Part shown: positions 13,108 to 26,349 of the stretch, piece by piece
Numbering within the stretch: the stretch's first letter is position 1
How the letters are laid out: each line of letters begins with the position of its first letter
Assembly (NCBI GenBank): GCA_949775045.1
Contig: OX459110.1
Coordinates: 12,557,741-12,621,740 of the forward strand
Origin: Metridium senile
Taxonomy: Eukaryota; Cnidaria; Anthozoa; Actiniaria; Metridiidae
Length of the DNA stretch: 64,000 nucleotides
Direction: 5' to 3'
Notes under the pieces: model-generated
The model's input: the letters and a program-made list of their open reading frames with translations, nothing else
Database searches by the model: none
Told to the model about the DNA's origin: nothing
Program-made: the position numbers and the translations under genes

Positions 13108-13668
13108 ACCAGTTTCGTGTTATTTAGCACCGCTGTACTATTTGACCAAAGGCGCATTTACACAAGATCGATTCAGAGTGAATTCAAACGTGTTGTCTAT
13201 AGTATAGGCGATGCCTTTTTTCGTGCTTTGCTTGAAATCGTCAACATTTGCTTCAACATTCGTTCAATTTTGTTGAACGCTGTAGAATGGTTGTTGAACA
13301 ATGTTGGTGGGCAAACGGTTTCAACATTTACTTCAACATCTGTTCGATTTTGTTGAATGATAACGTTGAAACCGTTTGCCACCCCTTTTAACATTGTTGA
13401 AACGTGTTACGTATTTGAAAGACCGCTAATTGCGCATGGGTGTACTCAACAATGTTGAACGGAGCAGGGCAAACGACTTCAACTCCAATTCAACATTCAC
13501 AGAACAACAATGTTGAAAAGGTGGGCAAACGGCTTCAACATTGCCATTCAACAAAATCGAACGAATGTTGAAGCAAATATTGAAGCCGTTTGCCCTGGCC
13601 CTTAGTCTGTACATATGCGCGCCCTTTGTAAAAAATGTATAGCAGTGCTAGTTGACATGAAATAGGAG
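13108..13668. mobile_element. Nested MITEs: 'caacatt' element inside a 'ccagtttc' element
   Basis: The outer ends 'gaccagtttcgtg...caccgctgtac' and 'agcagtgcta...catgaaatagg' belong to the family seen complete at 18.66 kb. The centre (about 13220-13600) is a different palindrome full of 'gggcaaacggnttcaacatt' in both orientations. Confidence 0.6.
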
Positions 13669-13682
13669 CACTGCAAGAACGG

Positions 13683-14085
13683 TGTTTAAAGGTTTAAAGG
13701 TTTATTTGTTTTCCACATACAAAAGTAAATACAAATACAAAGATAAGCTAAATTAAGTGGAGGGTGTAAGAGAGACAACCCAAAGGGTTAAGTAAACTAC
13801 TCTTGCACCCTGAAATTAGGTTGGAAAAGAATTAATTTAATAAGAAAATATTATAACTTACTCACTATTTATGATAGTCCATTCGTTGCAACACTAAATC
13901 ACGTCAAAAGTGTTTGATTTATAAATCTAGTAAAATGAAATATTATCTTGTCAATTCATAATGAGAATTACAACAACAACAACAACAACAACAACAACGT
14001 TTTTATTGCACCTAGAATTTACAAGAGATTACAATTTACAATTTACAATTACAAGTATAGTAGGTACTGGCCCTAGCCAATATCT
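13683..14085 (-). mobile_element. Probable LINE 3' tails
   Basis: On the minus strand a tail 'ctaggtgcaataaaaacg' ends in (GTT)n at about 13973-13997. The preceding block 13683-13850 ('aaagggttaagtaaactac', 'ttgcaccctgaaatt') looks like a second retroelement end. No coding part remains. Confidence 0.45.
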
Positions 14086-14227
14086 AAAAAGCTAAAAATG
14101 TGCTAGAATTTATAATGTCAAGAAAGTTTGATTGCATTGTACGTAATAGCTTCAGTGAAGGAGGTCAGTTTTTGTCAAAAAATGTCTAAGAGTTTGAAAT
14201 ACAATTGTCGTGCTAGTTTGCACACCG

Positions 14228-14640
14228 TTTTTGGTGACAGGGTGAACAGGTTGACAAAGAATTTATTTGAGCAGCAACTAAACTGAGACGTTTTGGTGTA
14301 AACTTTATGATGCTTAACGACATATCGTTTAATTTACGAAATCGAAAAATCTGAACATTTTTGGTGACAGTATTAACAGATGAACAAAGAATTTATTTTA
14401 GCAGCAACTAAACTGCAACGTTTTGGTGTAAATGTTTGATAAGGCTTGCTTGACGACATATCGTTTAATTTACGAAATCAAAAAAATCAACGTTTTTGGT
14501 GACAGTATTAACAGGTGTACAAAGAATTGAGTAGTAACTAAACTGCGACGTTTTGGTGTAAATTTGTGATAAGGCGGCTTGCTTGACGACATATCGTTTA
14601 ATTTATGAAATACATTTTTGGTGACAGTATTAGCAGGTGT
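14228..14640. repeat. ~122-135-bp tandem repeat, about 3.5 copies
   Basis: Units start 'tttttggtgacag' at 14228, 14358, 14493 and 14615, with 'actaaactg.gacgttttgg' and 'cgacatatcgtttaattta'. Confidence 0.85.
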
Positions 14641-14697
14641 ACATGCTATTTATTTGAGCTGGTTAAACAAACAGAGGAATAAAAAACGTGCGCGCGT

Positions 14698-14834
14698 GCT
14701 GTGTGGAGTTATAAAGCACGCAGGCTTGTCAGAACACGATAGAAGTGTTAACAGCACGATCTGCGAAGCGGAGTGCTTCTCAACACTTCTTGAGTGTTCT
14801 GACAATCCCAAGTGCTTTATAACCGAATACAGCA
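14698..14834. mobile_element. Palindromic element similar in design to the 2.8-kb one
   Basis: 'gttataaagcac' at 14708 pairs with 'gtgctttataac' ending at 14823, and 'gtcagaaca' pairs with 'tgttctgac'. The outer ends 'gctgtgtgg/ccgaatacagc' also pair partly. Confidence 0.7.
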
Positions 14835-15298
14835 CAGCAAGCAAAGTTAAAATACATAAAATACAAATTGATCAACATGCGAACGCGCGTGCTGTGCGCT
14901 CTCATAAACCATGCACCTCCCAAGAATATCAACTATCATATACTGCCTAATGATCTCAACTGTTTAAAAATGCTTCAGGGCAGATGATTTCTTATTAATC
15001 AAATGCATCCTATATCGTCAACATGCCATATGTGAGGCAGTCATTGACCCTACGGGTGCAATAAACCAATAGACATTATGTCGCGCTTTTTGTTATCATA
15101 TATGTGCAAATTAAAATACTTTGGGACATTATTTGAAAAACCAACCAACATTGAGGAAGGAGGGTTTGCAAATCAAATTGATACGTATATTTTTTTGAAA
15201 CTCAAACAAAAACGTTAATAAAAATGTTACAATGTGCCATCAATTTTGAACATGATTTTGAACATGAATAAAAATAAAAATATAAAAAAAATCACTTT

Positions 15299-15370
15299 TT
15301 TAACGTCTCAATGTATTTAGCCAGTGGCTAATTGGGGAGACTCAGACACACACTCACTACCTCTACGTTA
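15299..15370 (-). mobile_element. SINE 3'-body fragment
   Basis: 'ctcaatgtatttagcc...ctaattggggagactcag' matches the tail of the SINE at 38.1 kb and is inverted relative to the copy at 15.83-15.92 kb. Confidence 0.6.
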
Positions 15371-15829
15371 ATTATTATGATTGAAGGTGTAAACCCTATG
15401 AAACCCCTATGAAAAAGGCCTGGCTACAAGTGTAATATGTTCAGTGAGAATGCCAACAAATATGTAATGAAAGCGTGTAAAGGAAACTTGTAACGAAAAA
15501 ATAAGTAACGAAAATATATATATACAACGAAAATGCGTTACCAAAACTTGTAACGAAAACAGTATACGGCTGTACATTTGCTGAACAATAACCAGTCCTT
15601 TTTAATAAAAGATTGGATTTAAAGATCTCTACTCAAAGGACTAAAAGATGTCTCACTGATTTCTTTGAGAACACTACACTTAAAGCTGTCTACCAACGAG
15701 ACCGTATTCTCGAGCCACGATCAGTTATCCCGGCAGCAACCTGAAATACCACGGATTTTCTCTTACCGTGATTTATTGCGGATACTGTGATAATTTCGAC
15801 TGACTCGTCCTAGCAGAGTTGTGCGCTGA

Positions 15830-15920
15830 AATATTCAATGTGAGTGAGTCTGAGTCTGCAGAGTTACCCCAATTAGTAGGGCACTTGTGTCTGGCTAAAT
15901 ACATTGCGACGTTAAAATTT
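15830..15920 (+). mobile_element. SINE 3'-body fragment
   Basis: 'gtgagtgagtctgagtctg', 'ccccaattagtagggcac' and 'ctggctaaatacattg' are shared with the SINE tail at 15.3 kb in opposite orientation. Confidence 0.6.
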
Positions 15921-16759
15921 TTTATATATACATTTCAGTACTGTTATGTTGAACTCAAGCCGAATCTGGTCAGTCGAGAAAGGCTCACTACGGCATATCT
16001 TCCAAACCTAATCCCAGTAAATGGTTTTAGACCACTATTCCCAGAAAGTCAAATTGCAAAATTTTCTATAAGTATACACTCTGCTTACGATTAGCCCAGT
16101 GCGGTATATCTGATTGCCTATAAGAAATCTTGGTACTTTGATGTTTACAAAAATGCATACTACATACATATGTAAACTTTGAAGTAGTTACGATATACTT
16201 TATTGAGTGATATTTCCTTTGCGGGTTAACCTGCGTCCTTTTCTGTCTTTCTTGTAGACGTATTTCCCTATGACTCGACCTGAACCAGCCCCAAAATATA
16301 CCTGAATATACCCCAAATATACCTGAACATACACACGAACATGCACATACTCATTCATGCTACACATACATAATACTGCATACTACTGCACACTACTACA
16401 TACTATACATGATGCATACTACTGACTTTGATTCAGAGAATATCTGAAAATAGTTGTTCTAATTTATAGTTACATTATATTTGTTAAGTTCAAAGCCTTA
16501 CCTTAAGATGCGCGTTTCTCTAGTTCAAATAATTCTATCTGTAAATCAAAAAAACCGCAGTTAATATACCAGTTGTAACCGATTTCGCTATTGATAAGGC
16601 TGAGACGTGCGCTTTTACAAACTCCAATAATGTTTGTGTATTTTCGTTTGCTATGGAATTGATTGAATCAGCTGATATTTCCGTCTTTGATTGGCTTCAG
16701 GTTTATGAGTTCCGAATGTTTGAAGCGCGCAGCCAATTAACAGACAAACTATATATCGG

Positions 16760-17060
16760 AGGTGAGTATTTAATGCGCAGTTCTCATAAATTCATACTTT
16801 AGCTCTTAAACAATATACAAAATATATCAAGAACAAGTACATATTTAATGCATGTTTTCATAAATTCTCACTTTACCTCTTATATTAAATTATATTCAAT
16901 TTTAGACAAAATATATCAAGAACAAATATATATTTAATGCATGTTCTCATAAATTAAACTTTATCTCTTATCATAGTAAACTATATTCAGTTTTAAGACA
17001 AAATATACCAAGAACAAGTACATATTTAATGCATTCTCTCTTTTGCTCTTAAACTATATC
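16760..17060. repeat. ~100-bp degenerate tandem repeat
   Basis: Three to four units with 'atatatcaagaacaagtacatatttaatgca' and 'tctcataaatt..actttagctctta'. Confidence 0.75.
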
Positions 17061-17796
17061 AAATAAAAAGGCAAGATATAACAAGATTGGGTCAGATTGG
17101 GTACTATAAAGAAGAGCTCTCATGTTTTAATTTCAAATGGTAGAAAGTCGACTTTGAAGCCGGAATCAATTAACAAACAAACAATATAAAATGTGCATGC
17201 CGTGTATTGCATATTACATGCGCGCTTTCATGAAAAAGAATATTTTAAGTTTAGTAGTCTTGTGATATCCAATATTATCAAGTTGTAGAGGCGTAAAACC
17301 AATAAACAGACAAACTCGAATACATATAAACATACAAGGACGTCACCAGACAAGTGACTTTTCAATATGCAGCTGTTATATAGGACTGGAACAGTCTCCC
17401 AAAATCAATAAAATCTTTTATTGCAAGTCAGTGTTAGCCTGCGTAGCAAGCGTTTCTTTTGAGGGAGGGGACGGGAGAAAGTTGTTTTTTTGGTTGTTTT
17501 GGGACAGCTGTGTTACCGATATGGCCGCGCGAAACCTAAGACGAGCACAAAAAAGCTCTTACACCCTCCCCCTCACCACACCCTTGTTTTTTCCCATTTT
17601 CTATTGTTCTTCTATTTGTAAGTCCCAGTGCATCCAATCCTATTTTCCCAGTCAAAAATAAGGTCAATCCTAGCTCCCATTTTACCCCTTCAGGACCCTC
17701 TATTGAATTACGTAGTATGTATCCGGTACATGGAGAAGCAATGATGCCTCGATGTCGCAATCAAAGCTGCATACTGCATACTTTTCCTCTATTGAT

Positions 17797-17960
17797 CAGT
17801 GACGGATCCAGAATTTTTGAAAGGGGGGTGGCTAGAGGTATATATATATATATATTACTATTCCCTGACAGCAGGAGCCTTTCAAAGGCCCGAAAGCGTC
17901 GAACTGGTCCATAGAGAGGGTGGCTAGCCACCCCCTTCACCACCACTGGATCCGCCCCTG
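17797..17960. mobile_element. hAT-like MITE
   Basis: Ends CAGTGACGGATCCAG and CTGGATCCGCCCCTG are the typical hAT-style imperfect inverted pair; ATTGAT lies on both outer sides. Internal 'ggggtggc/gccacccc' also pairs. Confidence 0.75.
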
Positions 17961-17999
17961 ATTGATATAGATTTATTCATAGCAAACTTGCATTGATAC

Positions 18000-18375
18000 A
18001 TGTCTATGATATGTAATACATCAAGTATTCGAGTATTCAATGCGCGCTCTCATGAAAGGAATGCTACTGATATAATAAAAATATAGGCTTTTAAGCTAAG
18101 GATCCTCAACTTTAAAGTTACAGAGGTGTATGGCAATTAATAGGGATGCCCTAATGGCAACTTTTTTTTAAAAATGTAGAGGCTTAATATAAAGCCAATT
18201 ATCAGACAAAATTGATACATATATGTGATATGTAATAATACATCAAGTATTTAATGCGCGCTCTCATGATCATGAAAGGAATACTACTGATATAATCAAA
18301 ATATATGCTTTTAAGCTAAGGATCCTCAACTTTAAATTTGCAGAGGTGTATGGCAATTAATAGGGATGCCCTTGA
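18000..18375. repeat. Direct duplication of ~180 bp
   Basis: 'catcaagtattcaatgcgcgctctcatgaaaggaat' to 'ggcaattaatagggatgccct' occurs at 18023-18150 and 18243-18371. Confidence 0.8.
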
Positions 18376-18654
18376 ATTTAATTGATATACAATATATAAC
18401 AAAGTCAACAGCACAAATTGTGATCATTTAGAGTAGAGCCTGTCTTAAATTGTCTTACATAGGGTATACGATTTCCCCCTTGAGTCTTGGATAGGGTCCG
18501 GCTTTTTACCAATTTGTCTTGAAATAGGGTACATATTTTTAGGATTCTGCTGTCTTAAATAGGGTCAGGGTAGAGCCTAGCCTACTCAATATGCCATTTA
18601 CACATGCAATGACGTCATTTACTACCAGTGCCATATTAATTCTCTCAACAGTAC

Positions 18655-18879
18655 TCCAGTTTCATGTTGTCTAAGACCACTGTACTTTTAAAAAAAGGCG
18701 AATTTACACGACTAAGCCTCGATTTGTTGTCAAGATATTCACAAACCAAGCAAAGCACGAAAAAATGTTATCGCTAAACAATAGAAAACACATTTGAATT
18801 TACTCTGAATTGAGGCTATCCCTGTGTAAATGCGTCTTTTGTCAAATAGTACAGCGGTTTTAGATAACATGAAACTGGT
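18655..18879. mobile_element. Palindromic MITE, 'ccagtttcatg' ends
   Basis: Ends 'ccagtttcatgttgtctaag' and 'tagataacatgaaactgg' are inverted copies. Related fragments occur at 13.1 kb and 44.5 kb. Confidence 0.75.
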
Positions 18880-19389
18880 CTTTTGAGACTTATTTTTTTA
18901 ACAAAAACATGGTAGGTTGTCGTGTGTAGTGACCTTAAAAGTGCTACTACGTTAAATCGTAACACATACAATGCTGCAATGACGTTTTGGACGTGACATA
19001 ATTGCTTTTAATGCTGAGACGGAATTTCCCCCAAAAATATTTATCAAAGTTATTTTTGGAAACAAAATAGATTTTTGAACTTTGGATGTTTACAAATATT
19101 TGTTTAGCCAATGGGCCGATAATTGAGGTAATTATGTGATAAACATGTGTAATTACGATGTATGACATGTGACATGTATGACATACGATGTATGAAAGGT
19201 TAAACGTATACTACTTTAATGATAACAAGAGCCCTCTAGCTATTCCAAATGTTTGTAATTACAGTCTTCTGATGATGTCGGTGCTCGACGAAAGCTTTAA
19301 ATCTACTCTTATATTACTATTTAATTACGCTAAAAGATAAAAAGGAATGTAATCTATTTGATGACGATAACAAATATACTGCGACGGCG

Positions 19390-19770
19390 TTTCCCCGGGG
19401 GAAAGGGGGACTCAGGGGGTAAACGTCTCAGGCGGGGTAACTCCCATTGTGCAAGTGTTAGGGGTGATCGGCGTACCTTTTATGGTTGCAAATATTTTCT
19501 GTGTGCACCTTTTAGGGTCCTTTTAAGGTTCTGGCTTAAAAGTAGTTATGTAACATGAATCCGTACCTTTAAGGGACATTTTTACTCTGCTTTGTTGCTA
19601 AAAGTAAGCTTGGCTGGCAAGAACATCGCACATCTGTACCTTTTAGGGGTTGAAATCAGCAAGGTTTTAACAGTTATTTTTATCTGTGCGTACATTTTAG
19701 TGGTCATTTTCAAAACCTCTGCCGATCACCCCTACCACTTGGACAAAGGGAGTACCCCCGGGACTGAATG
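19390..19770. mobile_element. Palindrome-ended repeat with 'cccccggg' termini
   Basis: 'cccgggggaaagggggactc' on the left mirrors 'gggagtacccccggg' on the right; the interior repeats 'gtaccttttaggg'. Non-coding. Confidence 0.6.
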
Positions 19771-19977
19771 TAACTTATACTAAACTTATCATCGTTTTGG
19801 AGCAGTGTCAGTTCTCAACGGTCCTCAACCATTTTACTTCCCCGAAAACTGACTTAAGAGGTTAAGAACATGCTAATTTTAGTACCTACTTGATAAACGT
19901 AGAGTTCTAAGATAAACTTGGCTTGACAAAGGTGATTGCAGTATAAAACAAGCTCATCTCCACGGTGTTCCAGACGT

Positions 19978-20078
19978 TAGAGGAGATTTCATACGACTGT
20001 TAAAAGTTCATTGATGTGTGAGTGCCTTGCCTCGACTGTGATGTTTTTCCATTCACAATCATATGAAATTTGCTCTAT
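19978..20078. mobile_element. Palindromic MITE of the 'tagagcag' type
   Basis: Ends 'tagaggagatttcatacgac' and 'catatgaaatttgctcta' are inverted; the interior 'gtgccttgcctcgactgtgat' matches the 55.25-kb copy. Confidence 0.7.
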
Positions 20079-20089
20079 ATTGGTTTGTT

Positions 20090-20420
20090 ATATGTTGATT
20101 TAGGTTTATCTCATATTTTTGCGGTGAAAACTGGTAATTACAAAGACTCAATTACAAAGATTATTTTTTCATTAACGTAATTATAACATAATTAATGAAG
20201 GATTTCAAGCAATTTTTTCTTGGTTTGTTTATATTTACGTTCGATATTCTTAACCTCTATGCTCATTTATTTTATGTTGATTAAGTTTTATCTTGTCATT
20301 TTTGTGGCGAAAACTGGTAATTACAGTCATTACAAAGATTATTTTTTCATTAACGTAATTACAACATAACGAAGGAATTCAAGTTATTCTATCTTGGTTT
20401 GTTTTTGTTTACGTTTTGAA
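20090..20420. repeat. Direct repeats ~190 bp apart
   Basis: 'aaaactggtaattacaa', 'gattattttttcattaacgtaatta' and 'tcttggtttgttt' occur at about 20126-20230 and 20307-20405. Confidence 0.75.
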
Positions 20421-21684
20421 TTAGGTTTCATCAATTTTGCGATTAAAATTGTTAATTATATTAAGTAAGGTAGTTAAGAAGTAATATGTTATGTCGGAAA
20501 ACAAGTTTTACCTATATTTGGTAGTCTTCCCCGCAGGCGTGTTTAGCCTCGTCACGAAACGTTTCCTCATCAGTGAAGAGGGACACAGGAAGCCCGACCG
20601 AGAAAAATTTAATAAGCGCCGCAGCGCTTATTCGAGCTCAGTAAATACGGTACTCAAAATGTCTTGAACCTTATACTCTTTATTATACATTTGATGCGCT
20701 TAGGATTTAGACAGCCAAGGCTTAAGATACGAAAGATAAACTACTACAAAGAGAAATAAATGGAGAAACAGATTAAAGGTTTAAAAGTATTAACAAATAA
20801 TCTTTTTTGTAAAATAAATATATTTGATGTATGTAACAGTTATAACGCAAAGGCATCTTCGTGAAATAAATAAACAGATAAATTAAAGTTTAAAAGTATT
20901 AAAAAATAATCCTTTTGTAAAAGACGTTATATTCAAAGTATAAGAAAAATGGCTTTTTGAAACAATTTCAATCAGGTGATATGGGAAATTTAAGTTTACT
21001 TCTTTTTTTCAGATATTGTGTTTTTTTTTTTAAATTTCCATTCGTTTGATAACATTGATGTTTTCTCTCCACTATATAGTCTCCCTCCCAGCCGTTTTTA
21101 GGGTCGGGGTTCCTGTGTTTAAAGTTCTCTTCAAAACATAAAACGTGTGTCTATACCATAGTAATGTTAATAAAATATGACAAAACAATAAAACATTATT
21201 CTTGGCACATTTTCAACCCAAGATCTATAGCCTGAGGAAATGATATTAAATAATTGCTGATAAACCTTTCGAGTGACATGTTCATTTATTGCTACTGAAA
21301 CACAACTTATCTACCTACAGAAATTAATTTGACAATTGTCTCCCGCATCGAACCATATGAAAGTGCTTTAAAACCGAGATGCCTGGAATTGATTTGTTTT
21401 GAGTGACTTAAGAAAAAGATAATAACATTTGTGGTAGGGAAGGGACCGTTTAATGACAGTAAACGACTAAAACTTATAATTACTGAAACGACAGTACGTG
21501 ATTATTTAAGGGTTTTTTTTTTTTTTTCTTCCTTGAGGATTCACTTTGTATTATTTGCTCACGTTCATCAAGAGTTAATTCATTCATTCGTGAATAAATG
21601 TAATAAATAAATAAGATAAATGTTTGTTCATTTTTGTTAGTTCACTCGTTCACTCGGGCTTTTCATTCATAATTATAAGCTGTT

Positions 21685-21965
21685 GTTTAATTATTTTGTT
21701 TGTTTGTTTGTTTATTTATTTGTTTGTTTGCTCGTCTTTTGTTTGTTTGCTTTTATAATTATTTTGTTGTTTTTTGTTTTTGTTTTTTTTTGTTTGTTCG
21801 TTTGTTCGTTTGTTTCTTTATTTTTTTGTATATTTGTTTGTTCTTTGTTTGTTTGTTTTATGATTATTTTGTCTATTTGTTTTTTTGTTTATTTTGTTTG
21901 TTCGTTAGTTTACTCGTTCGTTCGTTCGTTCGTTTGTTTTTATGTTTGCTTGCTTATTTTGTTTT
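21685..21965. repeat. GTTT/GTTC simple repeat
   Basis: Imperfect tetranucleotide run; Phe/Val/Cys-rich frames are artefacts. Confidence 0.85.
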
Positions 21966-22449
21966 CACAATCAAAAATATTTTTTTATCAAGTAATATTA
22001 CGAGTTCTTATTCATTTAGCTGTTAACGACCTAACACTAACAAAGACCAAAAATAACTTGACGGAAAATCCCTCGGGCTTGAGCCTCTACGAGCAGCTAC
22101 CATTATTTCATCTGTCATTCAGATGCTCAAAAGCAAGACTATTTTAATTGGAGTCATAAAAACAAGACAAGCTTGTAGTGTATTCATTTATCTAAGTCTC
22201 TATTCACTCGAAATAGACGGAAACGCAGTCTAAAGAAGTGAGTGATCGATGAATGGGGAAGACTCATTTAAAAGTGAAAAAACATCGACGCAGATAATTA
22301 AGTTTCTTGTTCAGCATTTAGTGGTTTTTAAAATAGAAAATAAGGCATTTGTATGGAAAGGAAACAATACCCAAAAGAAAAATATTTAAATAATAAACAT
22401 TACGATTTTTATATTCAATAAAATGATAAGAATGATAAAATGATAAGAA

Positions 22450-23100
22450 AATAAGAGATAAATAATTGATATTAAAGTTTTCCATAAGGATTTTTTTAAA
22501 TAGAAAACAAAGCTCTGTACTATAGAAGGGAACTTTAAAATATACAAAAATAAGAGTTGTCAATAATTGATATTAAAATGTTCACATTTAATATCGGTGA
22601 AGGCTTTTTTAAATAGAAAACGAGGCATCGTATTATAAGGTAACGTTATACAAAAATAAGAGTTGTCAATAATTGATATTAAAATGTTCACATTTAATAT
22701 CGGTGAACGCTTTTTTAAATAGAAAACGAGGCATCGTATTATAAGGTAACGTTATACAAAAATAAGAGTTGTCAATAATTGAAATTAAAATGTTCACATT
22801 TAATATTCAAAAGGACTTATTCTCACTTATAAGTTTTCTCATAATATTTGTAAGGACTTTTTTTAAACAAAAGTAAGAGTTGTCAATAATTGATATTAAA
22901 ATGTTCGCATTTAATATTCAAAAGGACTTATTCTCACTTATAAGTTTTCTCATAATATTTGTAAGGACTTTTTTAAAATAGAAAAAGAAGCATCCATTCT
23001 ATAAGGTAACTTTAAGTTATACAAAAATAAGAGGTGTAAATAATTGATATTGAAATGTTCGCATGTAATATCTATAAGGGCTTTTTCTCACTTAAAAGTG
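22450..23100. repeat. Degenerate tandem repeats 'gtcaataattgatattaaaatgttc'
   Basis: At least five units between 22556 and 23080, some exact over more than 80 bp (22590-22680 versus 22690-22790). Confidence 0.8.
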
Positions 23101-23216
23101 AGTGATGAATATAACGGCTATATTAATGTTTACCTTTTCAATATTTGTTGCTTTTTAATAATAGTCATACGCATCACCAAAGTGTTTTCCTATGTAAAGT
23201 AAACTATAAACAAACG

Positions 23217-24245
23217 CACGTTTCGAGGCTTTAGCCCTTCGTGCTTTCACTCCGACGAAGTATATTTAAGGTGGCTTTCAAAAACAAAAGAAACACCAAT
23301 AAATGATAGGTAATATAATGAAATTTGTAACACCGTAAAAAATAGAAATAGAAACTAGCGAGTAAACTAGTATAGGCTGCGTCGGTGTTTGATGTAAACG
23401 ATAGGTAATATAATGAAATTTGTAACACCGCAAAAATAGAAATAGAAACTAGCGAGTAAACTAGTATAGGCTGCGTCGGTGTTTGATGTAAACGATAGGT
23501 AATATAATGAAATTTGTAACACCGCAAAAATAGAAATAGAAACTAGCGAGTAAACTAGTATAGGCTGCGTCGGTGTTTGATGTAAACGATAGGTAATATA
23601 ATGAAATTTGTAACACCGTAAAAAATAGAAATAGAAACTAGCGAGTAAACTAGTATAGGCTGCGTCGGTGTTTGATGTAAACGATAGGTAATATAATGAA
23701 ATTTGTAACACCGTAAAAAATAGAAATAGAAACTAGCGAGTAAACTAGTATAGGCTGCGTCGGTGTTTGATGTAAACGATAGGTAATATAATGAAATTTG
23801 TAACACCGCAAAAATAGAAATAGAAACTAGCGAGTAAACTAGTATAGGCTGCGTCGGTGTTTGATGTAAACGATAGGTAATATAATGAAATTTGTAACAC
23901 CGCAAAAATAGAAATAGAAACTAGCGAGTAAACTAGTATAGGCTGCGTCGGTGTTTGATGTAAACGATAGGTAATATAATGAAATTTGTAACACCGTAAA
24001 AAATAGAAATAGAAACTAGCGAGTAAACTAGTATAGGCTGCGTCGGTGTTTGATGTAAACGATAGGCAATAGAATGAAATTTGTAACACCGCAAAAAGGA
24101 GTAAAAGGACGAAGGGCTAAAGCTCGAAATGTCAGTAAAGTTAATTCAACATTTTTTACGGTGTTACACATTTCATTATATTACCTATCGTTTATATCAA
24201 ACACCGACGCAGCCTATACTAGTCAGTTTACTCGCTAGTTTACAC
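23217..24245. repeat. Family A tandem array of eight 94-95-bp units plus an inverted copy
   Basis: Unit starts ('gaaactagcgagtaaactag') are at 23351, 23445, 23539, 23634, 23729, 23823, 23917 and 24012. A reverse-orientation family A copy at about 24107-24240 closes the array. Long reading frames through it are repeat artefacts. Confidence 0.92.
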
Positions 24246-24467
24246 CAATAAATATATATACGTGAAGTATATAATGTACCAAAGAGTTGGGTTTTTTTAA
24301 GCTCAGGAATTAAAGAGAACGGATATTTAAAATAAGTCTTTTTGTTCAGTATGTAGGCCTTTTCGGATATACACTTGAAAATTCAAGGGCATAGATCCTC
24401 CCCGTAACAATGACAAAAGTTTCAAATATCTTTCTTAGCCATGGTCCAATATATATATACACCAATT

Positions 24468-24753
24468 AAAAAAAGGTTGACAGAGCGAACGGCGATTGGC
24501 GATTGGTGATTGGCGATTGCACGACCGAAAGGAACTGTGGGTAATACTACTTTCTTCTTATTCCATCTAAATTACCCAAACACCGTTCAGCGATGACCTT
24601 AGATGGGTGTCTCGAAGGTTTCGCTGAACGGTGGAGGCATTGTTTGGGTAATTTAATTTAGAAATGAACAAGAAGAGTTCGTATTACCCATAGTTCCTTT
24701 CGGTCGTGCAATCGCCAATCACCTATCACCGTTCGCTCCGTCTACCTTTTTTG
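24468..24753. mobile_element. Long palindromic MITE
   Basis: Inverted ends 'gagcgaacgg...cgattggc' to 'gccaatcac...ccgttcgctc', with inner inverted blocks such as 'attacccaaacaccgttcagcg'. Both flanks carry AATT, a possible target duplication. Confidence 0.8.
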
Positions 24754-24953
24754 AATTAGGTATACAATCAAAGCCAGTCTACACTCTGCAGCATGCAAAG
24801 GATGTCGGTATTACGAATATAAAATGGAAGACTTTGTAATCAGGCATTATAATTATTGTGTCATTGGCAATAACACAGTAATACGAACATAATTTGTCAT
24901 TTATAGCACATTTGTTAAAGAAATATTTGTATCAACATCTACTGTACACGTTA

Positions 24954-25860
24954 ATGCCGCAAAAGTAGAATCTGTGAAAATCTTGCCAGCCACAGAGTAA
25001 CTTAGCAAATAGTAAGATTAAACGCATAAGATTGCATCGAAAATTTAAAGAACAATACACTAAAAGGTTCCAGAATGCATCAATATTTTCCTACATATTA
25101 GTATATAATGCATGGATCGATCGTGTACGATATGCCGCAAAAGTAGGATCTGTTAAAATCTTACCAGCCACAGAGTAACACTGAAAGCCAAAAATAATAT
25201 TACACGCGTGAGATTTTATCGAAATTAAAAGAACTCTATACTAAAAGGTTCCAGAATGCATCAATATTTTCCTAAATATTAGTATATAATGCATGGATCG
25301 ATCGTGTACGGTAATGCCGCAAATTAAAAGTAGGATTTGTGGAAATCTTACCATCCACTGAGTAACACTGAAAGCTAACAATTTGATTACACGCATAAGA
25401 TTTTATCGAAATTAAAAAAAACCGCCAGTACACTAAAAGGTTGCAGAAGGCATCAATATTTCCCTACATGTTATTTATATAATGCACAGATCGTGAGCGC
25501 AAAAGATATGTGAGAATATTACCACTGAGCAACTTAGCAAATAATAAGATTACATGCATAATCATGACATCGAAATTAAAAGAACAATACACTAAAAGGA
25601 TGTAGAATGCATCAATATTTTCCTACATGTTATTTAATTATATAATGCACGGATCGTGTATATGGTCATGCGCAAAAGTAGGATATGTGAAAATATTACC
25701 AGCCACGGAGTAACTTAATAATAAGATTTCATACATAATATTGCATCGAAATTTAAAGAACAATACTCTAAAAGGTTGTAGAATGCAATGATATTTTTCT
25801 AAATATTAGTTATATAAAGCATCGATCGTACACGATAATGCCGCAAAAGTAGGCTCTTTG
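24954..25860. repeat. ~175-180-bp tandem repeat, about five copies
   Basis: Units start 'atgccgcaaaagtag' at about 24954, 25132, 25314, 25490 (degenerate), 25667 and 25837 (partial), with 'ctaaaaggttccagaatgc'. Confidence 0.85.
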
Positions 25861-26349
25861 AAAGATTGTAACCGAGGTTCAGACTTCAGAGGGTCAAACT
25901 CTAATATCTTATATGGTAGTTATCGGCCTTTTCTTAGCCGCTGGCAAAAGGTCGACGTCTGAACTTGGCCTGAATAACTTAGTAAATATATAATGAGGTT
26001 ACGTTTTTCCTCCCTCATAAAAATCCACATGTTATCAAAAATATTTAATGTAGAGGTAGTGAGTGTGAGTACCAGCATATGGATCTGCTGTGGAAAATAT
26101 TATTATTAATATTACTTTTATAGTTCCATCCAGAGTGTTCCATCCAGGCATGTTATTGTATTCTTCTCTATATATATATTATGTCCGTTAATTTGCGGAC
26201 ATAACGAACCTGACCGGGGCATCTTTCCACAAAGACCTATGTAATTGTGGCGTGTTGATTTCAATAAATACAATTCAAAGGAATAAGAAATATTATTAGT
26301 ATCACTACAACTAAAACTTGCAATTTACCTCCGTATTTGTAAATTTTCG

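Noticed and set aside
23231..24089. Several ~100-residue minus-strand open frames repeating a YKFHYITYRLHQTPTQP-like motif
   Set aside because: They are translations of the 94-95-bp family A tandem array; no start, splice or family support.
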